In this document: piece after piece, positions 1-6,499 of the stretch
How the letters are laid out: each line of letters opens with the position of its first letter
Position numbering within the stretch: position 1 is the stretch's first letter
Assembly (NCBI GenBank): GCA_964461265.1
Contig: CAYWTS010000034.1
Location: 1-19,008 of the forward strand
Direction of reading: 5' to 3'
Length of the DNA stretch: 19,008 nt
Source: CAYWTS01 sp964461265
GTDB taxonomy: Bacteria; Bacteroidota; Ignavibacteria; Tepidaquicellales; OLB5
Program-made: the position numbers and the translations under genes
Notes under the pieces: generated by a model
The model's database searches: none
What the model saw: only the letters and a program-made list of their open reading frames with translations
What the model was told of the DNA's origin: nothing

Positions 1-2
1 AC

Positions 3-656
3 ATGGGTGCCTATTTCCCTGATTTTGCAATGAGAGTGAGACCAACCGGTGATACTTTAAAACAAAGCAATGACAGTTCATTCCACTACGTAACAATATC
101 TTCTGTAAAACTTTGGGCGCTTTCTACTAAATTTTCAGCAACTGTTACTCCTGCACCTAGTGGCGGATCTATTATTATGAATTTCCTTCATAAATCAAAC
201 AATACACTGCTTGATTCTATGACTGCATATCCCGATTCACTTAGATTAAGGGTAAAAACATCAGGCGGTGTAACAGCCGGATTTTATACTGTCACGGTTA
301 AAGGAAACGGTCCTAACGGAACACCTGTGCACGTGCGAAATATTACACTTCTGATTACTGATTTTGTGGGGATTACAAATAATCAAGTACCTGCTGATTT
401 CAGCCTTTACCAGAATTTTCCTAATCCTTTTAATCCTTCTACTCATATCAAATTTGAATTACCCAAAACCGGCATAGTAAAGATTACAGTTTATGATATA
501 ACAGGAAAAACTGTAAAAGTATTGGCTGATAGTGAATATGAAGCCGGCTCGCACATGGTTGAATTTAATGGTGAGAATTTACCTAGCGGGGTATATTTTT
601 ACAAATTTATAACAGAAGGATATATAGAAACGAAGAAGATGATCCTCCTTCGCTAA
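3..656 (+). CDS. C-terminal part of a secreted protein with type IX secretion sorting domain (5' end outside window)
   Basis: The frame is open to the left edge, so the ATG at 3 is probably internal and the gene begins outside the window. The visible 217 residues have two parts. Residues 1-120 are beta-rich with an Ig-like character and end in the stretch NGTPVHVRNITLLI, seen before sorting tails of large secreted proteins in this group. Residues 128-217 are a Por/type IX secretion type A sorting domain, with YQNFPNPFNPST at 136-147, a strand rich in KITVYDITGK, then LPSGVYFYKF and a final KKMILLR. By family knowledge such tails direct export through the type IX system and are cleaved at the cell surface. 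The enzymatic or adhesive part must lie upstream and cannot be named. The stop codon lies inside an imperfect palindrome, and a strong terminator follows at 710-746. Confidence 0.85.
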   Translation: MGAYFPDFAMRVRPTGDTLKQSNDSSFHYVTISSVKLWALSTKFSATVTPAPSGGSIIMNFLHKSNNTLLDSMTAYPDSLRLRVKTSGGVTAGFYTVTVKGNGPNGTPVHVRNITLLITDFVGITNNQVPADFSLYQNFPNPFNPSTHIKFELPKTGIVKITVYDITGKTVKVLADSEYEAGSHMVEFNGENLPSGVYFYKFITEGYIETKKMILLR

Positions 657-672
657 AGCTTCGGCGGACAGG
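644..672. repeat. Imperfect palindrome spanning the stop codon
   Basis: The sequence around the TAA stop (654-656) reads tccttcgct-aa-agcttcggcgga and can fold back imperfectly on itself. It contains the core CGGCGGA (662-668), which recurs in two other non-coding hairpins in this window (1643-1649 and 18420-18426). It looks like a dispersed palindromic repeat, but copy number cannot be judged from one window. Confidence 0.4.
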
Positions 673-709
673 TGCTTAATAAATAAAGTACTAAAATATA
701 TTCAGTATT

Positions 710-746
710 CGTCCTACTCCGAGGCTCGGGGTAGGACGATTTTTTT
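710..746 (+). terminator. Rho-independent terminator of the secreted-protein gene
   Basis: Arms at 710-722 and 726-738 pair over 13 positions with a single G-U wobble, enclosing a GGC loop. An A and seven Ts (740-746) follow immediately. The U tract is on the + strand side, so it ends transcription of the gene stopping at 656; on the - strand the downstream side is not T-rich. Confidence 0.9.
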
Positions 747-774
747 CTGACTTCTGATTTCTGATTTCTGACTT
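747..774. repeat. Four head-to-tail heptamers (CTGAYTT)
   Basis: Directly after the terminator T tract come four exact 7-nt units: ctgactt, ctgattt, ctgattt, ctgactt. They lie between the terminator and the stop codon of the convergent - strand gene (779). No coding or regulatory role is evident; it is a short tandem repeat in the convergent intergenic space. Confidence 0.75.
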
Positions 775-778
775 TTAT

Positions 779-1552
779 TTACTTTTTCTTCTTCTCGTAT
801 TCCTTCATCACATATTCTTTCAGGAAGCCCGAATCAGGGAATTTTTCCAGTCCTTTATCTATCCATTTCTTAGCATCGTCAAGCTTATTATTGCCGAGAT
901 AGCACATTGCAAGCATTCCTATTGCCTGGTCTTCACCCCATTCGGGGTAAGTTTCGTCCTGAACTTTGTATATCTGGAACAATTCATACGATTTCTCAAA
1001 CAATGGCTGGGCTTTATCGATTCCTCCGCCAAACTGTTCGGGAGTATAGTACGTGTTCATTCCGTCGATCAGGTAAAACCTCGGATTATCCGGATCATAC
1101 TTTTTCGACATATCCTTAGCTTCGGTTTGTTTAGCCATTATATCATTCATTTTATCAGGCTCATATGTCCACCGGTTGCTGTTAACGGCAAATCTGAGTA
1201 TCCATGCTTCGCCAAAATCTTCTTTCATGCCGATACATTTATCAAGCTGCTCAAGGCTCGATTCGGTATATTTCTTAATCGCATCCTTATCCTGCTTTTC
1301 CATATACTGGTAAGAGATACTGAAATCAATCAAGCCCATATAGTAATGTATCAGCCACTGGTTCTTTTTAAGCTGAAGGATTCTTTCGAAATCACCGCGG
1401 ACTTTTAAAAGCGTGCTCTGGTCGTTTGTGTTTTCTGTTTCCTTCAGCTTCTTTTTGGCTTTAAGAACAGCATCGGTGAAATCATCGGCAAACAGGTTTG
1501 AAGATGATAGCAAGATACCAAAAATAAAAAAGAAAAAATATTTAAGTTTCAT
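779..1552 (-). CDS. Secreted TPR-like protein, function unknown
   Basis: Encodes 257 residues. The start has a lysine-rich n-region and a hydrophobic core ending SSNLFA-DDF, a classical signal peptide with probable cleavage after about residue 22, so the protein is periplasmic or surface exposed. The mature part is helical with aromatic and small residues spaced as in TPR-like repeats. Examples are WLIHYYMGLIDFSISY, the YYTPEQFGGGIDKAQPLFEKSYELF segment, and a last repeat AMCYLGNNKLDDAKKWIDKGLEKFPD. It ends in a lysine-rich tail. No catalytic motif is visible, so a scaffold or binding role is the most one can say. It lies 113 nt downstream of the TonB-dependent receptor gene on the same strand and has its own strong ribosome binding site, so it may be co-transcribed or independently expressed. 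Confidence 0.85.
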   Translation of the reverse strand: MKLKYFFFFIFGILLSSSNLFADDFTDAVLKAKKKLKETENTNDQSTLLKVRGDFERILQLKKNQWLIHYYMGLIDFSISYQYMEKQDKDAIKKYTESSLEQLDKCIGMKEDFGEAWILRFAVNSNRWTYEPDKMNDIMAKQTEAKDMSKKYDPDNPRFYLIDGMNTYYTPEQFGGGIDKAQPLFEKSYELFQIYKVQDETYPEWGEDQAIGMLAMCYLGNNKLDDAKKWIDKGLEKFPDSGFLKEYVMKEYEKKKK

Positions 1553-1556
1553 TTTT

Positions 1557-1563
1557 ACCTCCT
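1557..1563 (-). promoter_or_regulatory. Strong Shine-Dalgarno of the TPR-like gene
   Basis: On the - strand AGGAGGT lies four bases before the ATG at 1552-1550. It fixes this start and stands out because most other genes in the window lack a clear Shine-Dalgarno, as is usual in Bacteroidota relatives. Confidence 0.75.
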
Positions 1564-1611
1564 CGTATTTTTTGTTTTGAATTTACGAATAATATAATGC
1601 AAAACCCGCCC

Positions 1612-1669
1612 TGTCCCGATATTGCATGTCGTGACACCCCTACGGCGGAGGGGACTTAACATCTGTCAC
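1612..1669. repeat. Clustered palindromes between the receptor and TPR-like genes
   Basis: Two overlapping fold-backs are visible. TGTCCCGA (1612-1619) pairs with TCGTGACA (1629-1636) at 7 of 8 positions. GTGACA (1631-1636) can instead pair with TGTCAC (1664-1669), which overlaps the receptor stop codon, enclosing an inner stem CCCCT (1637-1641) with AGGGG (1649-1653). The inner loop carries CGGCGGA. There is no T tract, so a standard terminator is unlikely; a dispersed palindromic repeat or a messenger-stabilising structure fits better. Confidence 0.5.
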
Positions 1670-3876
1670 AGCTGAACTCCCAATCCCACATAAAATTGCC
1701 TTTTGTTAGTTGTGATAATCTCAATCCGTTTCGAGTAATCGGGATTGTATGTATAACCATAAAGATTCTTATTATTAAAAAGATTATTTACCTGGAAAAC
1801 AGCAATCGCAAATTTCCCGAACAGCGAAAATATATACTGAAGGTTTATATCGAACCTGTGATATGTCGGGTAACGTTCACTATTGGCTTCTCCGTAAACC
1901 GGTGCATACAAATTCTGTGTTGTATCGAAATAACTGCCTGTAACAGGAGTGAATGGCTTACCCGTCGATATCTTATAAGAGAGTCCTGTAGTAAGCCAGT
2001 CGGTGATATTATAACTTCCTACAAAGCTTAAGCTGTGCCTTATATCGTATTTTGCCGGTGCCATTTCGGTAACATCATACTGTTTCCTTTTAGAATGTGT
2101 ATATGAGTAAGATATCCACGCAGAATATTTATTTGTAAGAGAGGATTTCAAAAATATATCAATTCCATTTGCATTACCATATCCGTTTGAATTGTAGAGG
2201 AAATAGTTTTTATCCATTAGCACAAGATTTTTGTAATCTTTATAATATGCCTCAATACGCAGCATCAAAAATCCTTCCATCTTGTTAAATTCATATCCGA
2301 GTATGTAGTGAATTGCCTGCTCGGGTTTAAGGTCGTTACTTAAGGTTTGTGCATAATACTGAAGTGAAGGATACTGGTGGTATAGCCCTATTGCTCCTCT
2401 AACTGTATTTTCTTTATTAATTTTAAAGCCGGCAGTAAAGCGGGGGGCAATATTATACTTCCCGGAAAGCGAGTGATAATCGAACCTTATACCGCCTATA
2501 GTAAAGAATTTCTTTGTTGCTTTCCACTCAGTTTCAAAATAAGTGCCGAATCGCCCCGTATGTGTTTTTGAATCAAGAAACATTGAAGGGGCATCGGGTT
2601 TAAGATTGTATGAATAAAGCGGAACAGTACCTTTAAAATGTTCCCGGTTATATTCATATTCTGCACCCGTGTTAAAATTAAGCTTATTATTCATCTGGTA
2701 AGTAAGGTCAGTTCTTATTTTAGCATAATCTTCTTTAATTGTATTTTCAAGAACCCCATATTTCTGATAATCATCGTGCCTGCTGTACGAAATACTTGTG
2801 CCGAATAATATACTCGGTCCGAATCCTCCTGTATATTTAATATTTGCAAAATAAGTTTTTGAACTCGAATAAAAGAAACCGTCATAAGACGGGCTTGTGT
2901 TACGGATACCGATTTTATCTTCGCTGTAATTGAAATATGATTTTAAGTTACTTCTCTCTGTCGGGTTATAGCTCAGAGTTCCCCCCGCACCGCGTGCAAG
3001 CGGAATAGGGTTGTACTGTTCTATTAAAAATCCATTGAGCCTGAAATAGGGTTCAAGAAATGTATGTCCCATATCGAAAGTAGCCCCGAATTTTTTAAAA
3101 GGTGAAACATAAACCCCGGAAAGTCCGATATTTGCTAATCCCAACCAGGCAAAAATTCCTGTACCCTGCGGCATATCGTAGGTTTTTAAGTCGAGTATCC
3201 CGGAAAGTGCATTACCGTATTTTGAAGAAAATCCCCCGCTTGAGAAGTTTATACCCCTCAATCCCCACGGATTTATTGTAGAAAACGAAGAAGTATTAAA
3301 ATCATCATCGAATATAAAAGGATTGTAAAGCGAAGCCTGGTCAAGTATAGTTAAAACTTCATCAGCATTACCGCCGCGGACTGTAATACGGCTGCCTTCA
3401 TCTACCTGCGATGTACCCGGAAATGTTATTAAAGCACGGTACAGGTCTGCATCGGAACCGGGGATACGAACTATTTCCAGCGGAGTGAGTGTAACCTGTG
3501 ATTGCTGCCCTGATGTATAGGAACTTGCCGTTACTATGATTTCATCGGTCTGGGATTTACCTTTTGCAAGCTTGATGCTAAGCTTCAGATCTTTACCCTG
3601 CTCAAGTGTCAGCGAAATCTCTTTATCATTGTAGCCGATCGCAGTAATTATTAAATTAACAGCACCTGTTTTTGAGGTTTCAAATTCGAAGTAACCTAGC
3701 GTATCGGTTGTTGCCCCGTCTATTGTGCCTTCTACTACTATGTTTGCACCGTTGATGGGCTTGTTTTTTTCTGTCAGAACGTTACCAGATATTTTTGTAC
3801 CAGCCGGATTATTCTGCGCATATACGAAAAATGAATTACATGCCAGTATTATTAAAGAGATTAAACTTATCCGCAT
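1666..3876 (-). CDS. TonB-dependent outer-membrane receptor with N-terminal carboxypeptidase-regulatory-like domain
   Basis: Encodes 736 residues. A signal peptide (about 1-20, ending FFVYA-Q) is followed by a CarboxypepD_reg-like beta-sandwich (about 28-105), with ISGNVLTEKNKPINGANIVVEG and the TDTLGYFEFE turn typical of this domain in Bacteroidota receptors. DEIIVTAS at 111-118 is a TonB-box-like strand. The plug covers roughly 120-235 and includes RITVRGGNADEVLTILDQ and GGFSSKYGNALSGILDL. The remainder is alternating beta-strand sequence of the 22-strand barrel, ending NLQYIFSLFGKFAIAVFQVNNLFN and YVGLGVQL. By family it imports a large or scarce ligand using TonB energy; nothing here identifies the ligand, and no SusD-like partner is adjacent. 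It starts only 4 nt after the 2TM gene stop, as the last gene of a tight operon with a transcriptional regulator. Confidence 0.9.
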   Translation of the reverse strand: MRISLISLIILACNSFFVYAQNNPAGTKISGNVLTEKNKPINGANIVVEGTIDGATTDTLGYFEFETSKTGAVNLIITAIGYNDKEISLTLEQGKDLKLSIKLAKGKSQTDEIIVTASSYTSGQQSQVTLTPLEIVRIPGSDADLYRALITFPGTSQVDEGSRITVRGGNADEVLTILDQASLYNPFIFDDDFNTSSFSTINPWGLRGINFSSGGFSSKYGNALSGILDLKTYDMPQGTGIFAWLGLANIGLSGVYVSPFKKFGATFDMGHTFLEPYFRLNGFLIEQYNPIPLARGAGGTLSYNPTERSNLKSYFNYSEDKIGIRNTSPSYDGFFYSSSKTYFANIKYTGGFGPSILFGTSISYSRHDDYQKYGVLENTIKEDYAKIRTDLTYQMNNKLNFNTGAEYEYNREHFKGTVPLYSYNLKPDAPSMFLDSKTHTGRFGTYFETEWKATKKFFTIGGIRFDYHSLSGKYNIAPRFTAGFKINKENTVRGAIGLYHQYPSLQYYAQTLSNDLKPEQAIHYILGYEFNKMEGFLMLRIEAYYKDYKNLVLMDKNYFLYNSNGYGNANGIDIFLKSSLTNKYSAWISYSYTHSKRKQYDVTEMAPAKYDIRHSLSFVGSYNITDWLTTGLSYKISTGKPFTPVTGSYFDTTQNLYAPVYGEANSERYPTYHRFDINLQYIFSLFGKFAIAVFQVNNLFNNKNLYGYTYNPDYSKRIEIITTNKRQFYVGLGVQL

Positions 3877-3880
3877 ATTA

Positions 3881-4162
3881 TTACATTTGGTTTTGATTTT
3901 TTAGCTTATTATACTCTCTTTCAGCCATCGAATCTTTCATGTAATGATAGGCATCAAAGTAACTGAACAACAATCCGATTCCCCAGCCTACTGTAACATA
4001 AACAGGCCAAATACCTGAAGGATGTCCGCCCTGCCATGAGAGCGCCCATGTAACCCACAGCAAAAAGTTTATTACTATATATATGTATAAATGCCTTTTA
4101 AAATCTGCTCTCTTTTTAGCGATTTTCCAAATCTTCTGATCTTTTTGTTCTGTATTTTCCAT
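3881..4162 (-). CDS. 2TM domain protein
   Basis: Encodes 93 residues matching the 2TM-domain family of small Bacteroidota membrane proteins. A basic amphipathic N-terminus (KKRADFKRHLYIYIVINFLLWVTW) leads into a first membrane helix at about 25-42. A short tryptophan/glycine/proline loop (SWQGGHPSGIWPVY) follows, then a second helix at about 52-70 (VGWGIGLLFSYFDAY) and a charged tail. The family has no established biochemical role, but it recurs next to histidine kinases and HTH regulators, so a part in membrane signalling is a reasonable inference. It lies 23 nt after the winged-helix regulator and 4 nt before the TonB-dependent receptor, so all are surely one transcript. Confidence 0.85.
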   Translation of the reverse strand: MENTEQKDQKIWKIAKKRADFKRHLYIYIVINFLLWVTWALSWQGGHPSGIWPVYVTVGWGIGLLFSYFDAYHYMKDSMAEREYNKLKNQNQM

Positions 4163-4185
4163 TTGAATTTATATATTTATTTAAA

Positions 4186-4482
4186 TTACTTTTTTATCAA
4201 ACTCTCGAGTTTTGCTATATACTCTTCAAATGCATTTTTGCCTTTTTCGGTAAGTGCATAAGTCGATACAGGCTTGCGGTTAACAAATTTCTTCGTAACT
4301 TTAACATACCCGTTATCTTCCAGTTTTCTGATATGCACACTCAGATTGCCGTCGGTAGCTTTAATTTTATCACGAATGAAAGTAAAGTCCGCTTCATCCA
4401 CTGTTATCAGAACTGCCATAATTGCAGTTCGGATGCGGGAGTGTAAAACATCATCAATATTATGATAATCGAACTCTTTCAT
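4186..4482 (-). CDS. Winged-helix DNA-binding regulator (HTH_34-type, MarR/ArsR-like)
   Basis: Encodes 98 residues from the start chosen here. A dimerisation helix (HSRIRTAIMAVLI) is followed by a helix-turn-helix with recognition segment TDGNLSVHIRKLEDNGYV, then a beta wing (VKVTKKFVNRKPVSTYALTEKG) and a C-terminal helix. This layout matches the transcriptional regulators that in Bacteroidota accompany a membrane protein of unknown function. The ATG at 4482-4480 overlaps the upstream stop codon in TGATG, a translational-coupling arrangement. An ATG at 4521 would add 13 residues and a 40-nt overlap. Homology in the longer - strand frame stops at these points, so the 205-residue reading from 4803 is wrong. 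It probably controls its own operon, since it sits second in it. No metal or ligand site is evident. Confidence 0.85.
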   Translation of the reverse strand: MKEFDYHNIDDVLHSRIRTAIMAVLITVDEADFTFIRDKIKATDGNLSVHIRKLEDNGYVKVTKKFVNRKPVSTYALTEKGKNAFEEYIAKLESLIKK

Positions 4483-5102
4483 CAGCTGCAAGAGGATTCT
4501 TCGCTGCTCAGTGATTTCCATTTTCTGTAAAGTATAATTCCGGGCAGTGTTTGGAATAGCAGCATCATTAATCCGTAGATAAGCAAAGTATGTATGCTTG
4601 GGAAAATAAACATAAGTACTGCCCCTGCCCACCAGCCTATGGCAAGCATCTGCATCCATTTCAGCTGCTGGATTGCTCCGCTTGTGAAGTATGAAACACC
4701 AAGTGTGGTTGAGATAATAGGGCAAATATAAATCGGATTGTAAGCACTGGTAAACATTCCTACAAGAAAAAATATAAACATAGCAATACCTGAGGATACC
4801 CACAGCATACCAAGCAGCTTACCAGCAAAAGTTTTTACACGCATCTTCTTTATATCGTTTTTTTCCCAGATTGTTGATATAATTGCACCTGCAACCATGA
4901 GAATTAGCCACATGTATCCCATATACCTGCCTTCAAATCTGTTAAGTAACATAATGTAATTAATAAACAGGGCTAAGGATACAAGAACTCCCCAGAATAT
5001 AAGCTGCTTTCCATTATCTAAAACAGCTTTGCGGCTATCGAGCATAATCTGTTTTATTACCGAAAGCTCAATTTCCGCTTGTTTACTATCTAATTGTTGC
5101 AT
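4482..5102 (-). CDS. Multi-spanning membrane protein, first gene of the regulator/2TM/receptor operon
   Basis: Encodes 206 residues. A cytoplasmic N-terminal helix with charged residues (about 1-32, LDSKQAEIELSVIKQIMLDSRKAV) is followed by about six hydrophobic helices. Examples are LIFWGVLVSLALFINYIML, YMGYMWLILMVAGAIISTIW, SGIAMFIFFLVGMF, GWWAGAVLMFIF and TLLIYGLMMLLFQTLPGIILY. The tail is short and hydrophilic (KWKSLSSEESSCS). I do not recognise a characterised family. Proteins of this shape commonly precede HTH_34-type regulators in Bacteroidota relatives, so a membrane sensor or a regulated membrane function is inferred. Its stop overlaps the regulator start (TGATG). The -35/-7 promoter at 5151-5181 lies about 50 nt upstream, so this is the operon's first gene. 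Confidence 0.8.
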   Translation of the reverse strand: MQQLDSKQAEIELSVIKQIMLDSRKAVLDNGKQLIFWGVLVSLALFINYIMLLNRFEGRYMGYMWLILMVAGAIISTIWEKNDIKKMRVKTFAGKLLGMLWVSSGIAMFIFFLVGMFTSAYNPIYICPIISTTLGVSYFTSGAIQQLKWMQMLAIGWWAGAVLMFIFPSIHTLLIYGLMMLLFQTLPGIILYRKWKSLSSEESSCS

Positions 5103-5150
5103 TTACGTTAAGATTTTAAAACATTTAACTTTAAAATTTAAAGTTCTTTA

Positions 5151-5181
5151 CAAATATAAGTGAATTGGTTTGATTTGTCAA
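5151..5181 (-). promoter_or_regulatory. Bacteroidota-type promoter of the membrane protein/regulator/2TM/receptor operon
   Basis: Reading the - strand, TTGACA (5181-5176), a 17-nt spacer, and TATATTTG (5158-5151) fit the -35 and the TAnnTTTG -7 element of the Bacteroidota housekeeping sigma factor. The expected start of transcription is near 5144, giving an AT-rich leader of about 42 nt before the ATG at 5102. Its position marks the operon start and separates it from the adenosine deaminase gene. Confidence 0.75.
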
Positions 5182-5286
5182 GAGGAGTTTTGAATTTAAA
5201 GGTGTAACGATGAAGTTGTTTGATTGTAGAGTTCTATCTCGGAACTAACTATTGACTATAAGCAGAACTTAGTTTCATATAACAAT

Positions 5287-6303
5287 TTATACTTTCTTAA
5301 AATAATCCTTTATTTTCTTAATCATTTTTTTCTTCTCATCAACACTGCACCACGCTGAATCAACCGCATTCAAGAGCATTTTCTTTACATCATTCAGCTT
5401 ATGTCCCAGCTTTAAAAAATGAAAATATTCTTCTGCGAGTGTGTTGTTAAACATCTTTGGGTCATCGGTATTCAGAAAAACTTTTAACCCTCTTTTATAA
5501 TATTCCTTTACGGGGTGATTTTCGATACTCTCTACAACTCCGGTTCTTACGTTAGAAATCGGACAAAGCTCTATTGGTATTTGCGTGTTTAACAGATAAT
5601 CTATCAATATTTCATCTTCTATTGCCCGTGTGCCATGTCCAATTCTATCGGTTTCAAGTTCTATTAAAGCACCCCAAACGCTTTCGCTTCCGGATGCTTC
5701 ACCTGCATGTGCAGAGGTTTTGAAACCCAGTGTTCTTGCTTTCTTAAAAACATTCTTAAACAGTTTTGGCGGAAAATGCTGCTCCGAACCGCCAATACCC
5801 ACGCCAGCAACTCCGATATGCCTTACTTCATTGATATCCAGGAGTGTTTTCATTGCCTTTTCAGCTCCAAAATCACGGACCAAATCGGCAACAAGATTTA
5901 TTTTAACTTTATCTTCGAATGGTTTAATACCTTTAGCAATTGCTTCGGTTATCTTTTGGGGAGTAAGGTTCCTATGGTAGTAATCGGGAGGACTGTAGAA
6001 AATTTCGGCATAAATTATGTTTTGATTTGCAAGGTCTTCGGCTACTTCACCGGCAATGAACGTGAAATCTTCATACTCCCGTAAAAACCTGTTCTTCCAT
6101 ACCCATGTTTCAATGAAATGCGTGAAGTCTTTATATTGAAACCTTTGTTTAAGTTCATCAATACTTTTTATTTCATTAGTCCCGTTATACTTTTTAATCA
6201 GCTCCCACAATGCATCATAAGGTATGGCACCTTCAAGGTGAAGGTGAAGCTCAACTTTGGGGATTTGTTCAAGCTGTGAAAGAAGATTTGTATTGTATTC
6301 CAT
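5287..6303 (-). CDS. add: Adenosine deaminase
   Basis: Encodes 338 residues, a usual size for the family. It hydrolyses adenosine or deoxyadenosine to inosine and ammonia in purine salvage, in the cytoplasm. Motifs numbered from the chosen start are VELHLHLEGA with zinc ligands His20 and His22; SAHAGE with ligand His199 and catalytic Glu202; RIGHG with His223; and NTDDP with Asp280 and Asp281. All are intact. The frame remains open to 6405, but the extra 34 codons lie in the palindromic element and its flank and are not family-like, while MEYNTNLLSQLEQIPKVELH is a normal N-terminus, so 6303 is preferred. The family also includes adenine and aminodeoxyfutalosine deaminases, which these motifs alone do not exclude. 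The gene is 196 nt downstream of hppA, separated by the MITE-like repeat, and no clear terminator follows it. Confidence 0.9.
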   Translation of the reverse strand: MEYNTNLLSQLEQIPKVELHLHLEGAIPYDALWELIKKYNGTNEIKSIDELKQRFQYKDFTHFIETWVWKNRFLREYEDFTFIAGEVAEDLANQNIIYAEIFYSPPDYYHRNLTPQKITEAIAKGIKPFEDKVKINLVADLVRDFGAEKAMKTLLDINEVRHIGVAGVGIGGSEQHFPPKLFKNVFKKARTLGFKTSAHAGEASGSESVWGALIELETDRIGHGTRAIEDEILIDYLLNTQIPIELCPISNVRTGVVESIENHPVKEYYKRGLKVFLNTDDPKMFNNTLAEEYFHFLKLGHKLNDVKKMLLNAVDSAWCSVDEKKKMIKKIKDYFKKV

Positions 6304-6337
6304 TTCGATTTCAATATTAAATGAAATACATAAAAAT

Positions 6338-6475
6338 ACAAGGGGCTGTCTAAAAAGTGTTTTTTGAACCGCAGACTTTATGTCTGTGTTGCAATTTTCT
6401 TGCATTTTCGTCTCGCCATAGAGGGATGGTTACGGACTTTCTGTAAGAAAATTGCCTTTTGTGACAGCCTCTTGT
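6338..6475. mobile_element. MITE-like palindromic element between hppA and the adenosine deaminase gene
   Basis: The element is about 138 bp with terminal inverted repeats. The left end acaaggggctgtctaaaaag (6338-6357) matches the reverse complement of the right end 6456-6475 at 17 of 20 positions. Inside, GCAATTTTCTT (6391-6401) and AAGAAAATTGC (6445-6455) form a perfect 11-bp inverted pair, and CAGAC/GTCTG (6372-6386) makes a small hairpin. It has no coding capacity for a transposase. Ends of the GGCTGTC(W)AAAAG kind resemble those of some IS families (from memory), so it may be mobilised in trans. No clear target-site duplication is seen. It fills almost all of the 196-nt gap and could act as an attenuator between the two genes. 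Confidence 0.65.
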
Positions 6476-6499
6476 TTAAATATTGTTCTTATTTTTTTA

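Noticed and set aside
4522..4803. Long N-terminal extension of the winged-helix regulator
   Set aside because: It overlaps the real upstream membrane protein gene in another frame and is cysteine/histidine-rich with no family likeness.
5190..5286. Possible terminator after the adenosine deaminase gene
   Set aside because: Only a short imperfect fold-back is seen, without a GC stem or a T tract on the - strand.
6304..6405. 34-codon extension of the adenosine deaminase
   Set aside because: It lies in the palindromic repeat and its flank; family homology begins at the ATG at 6303.
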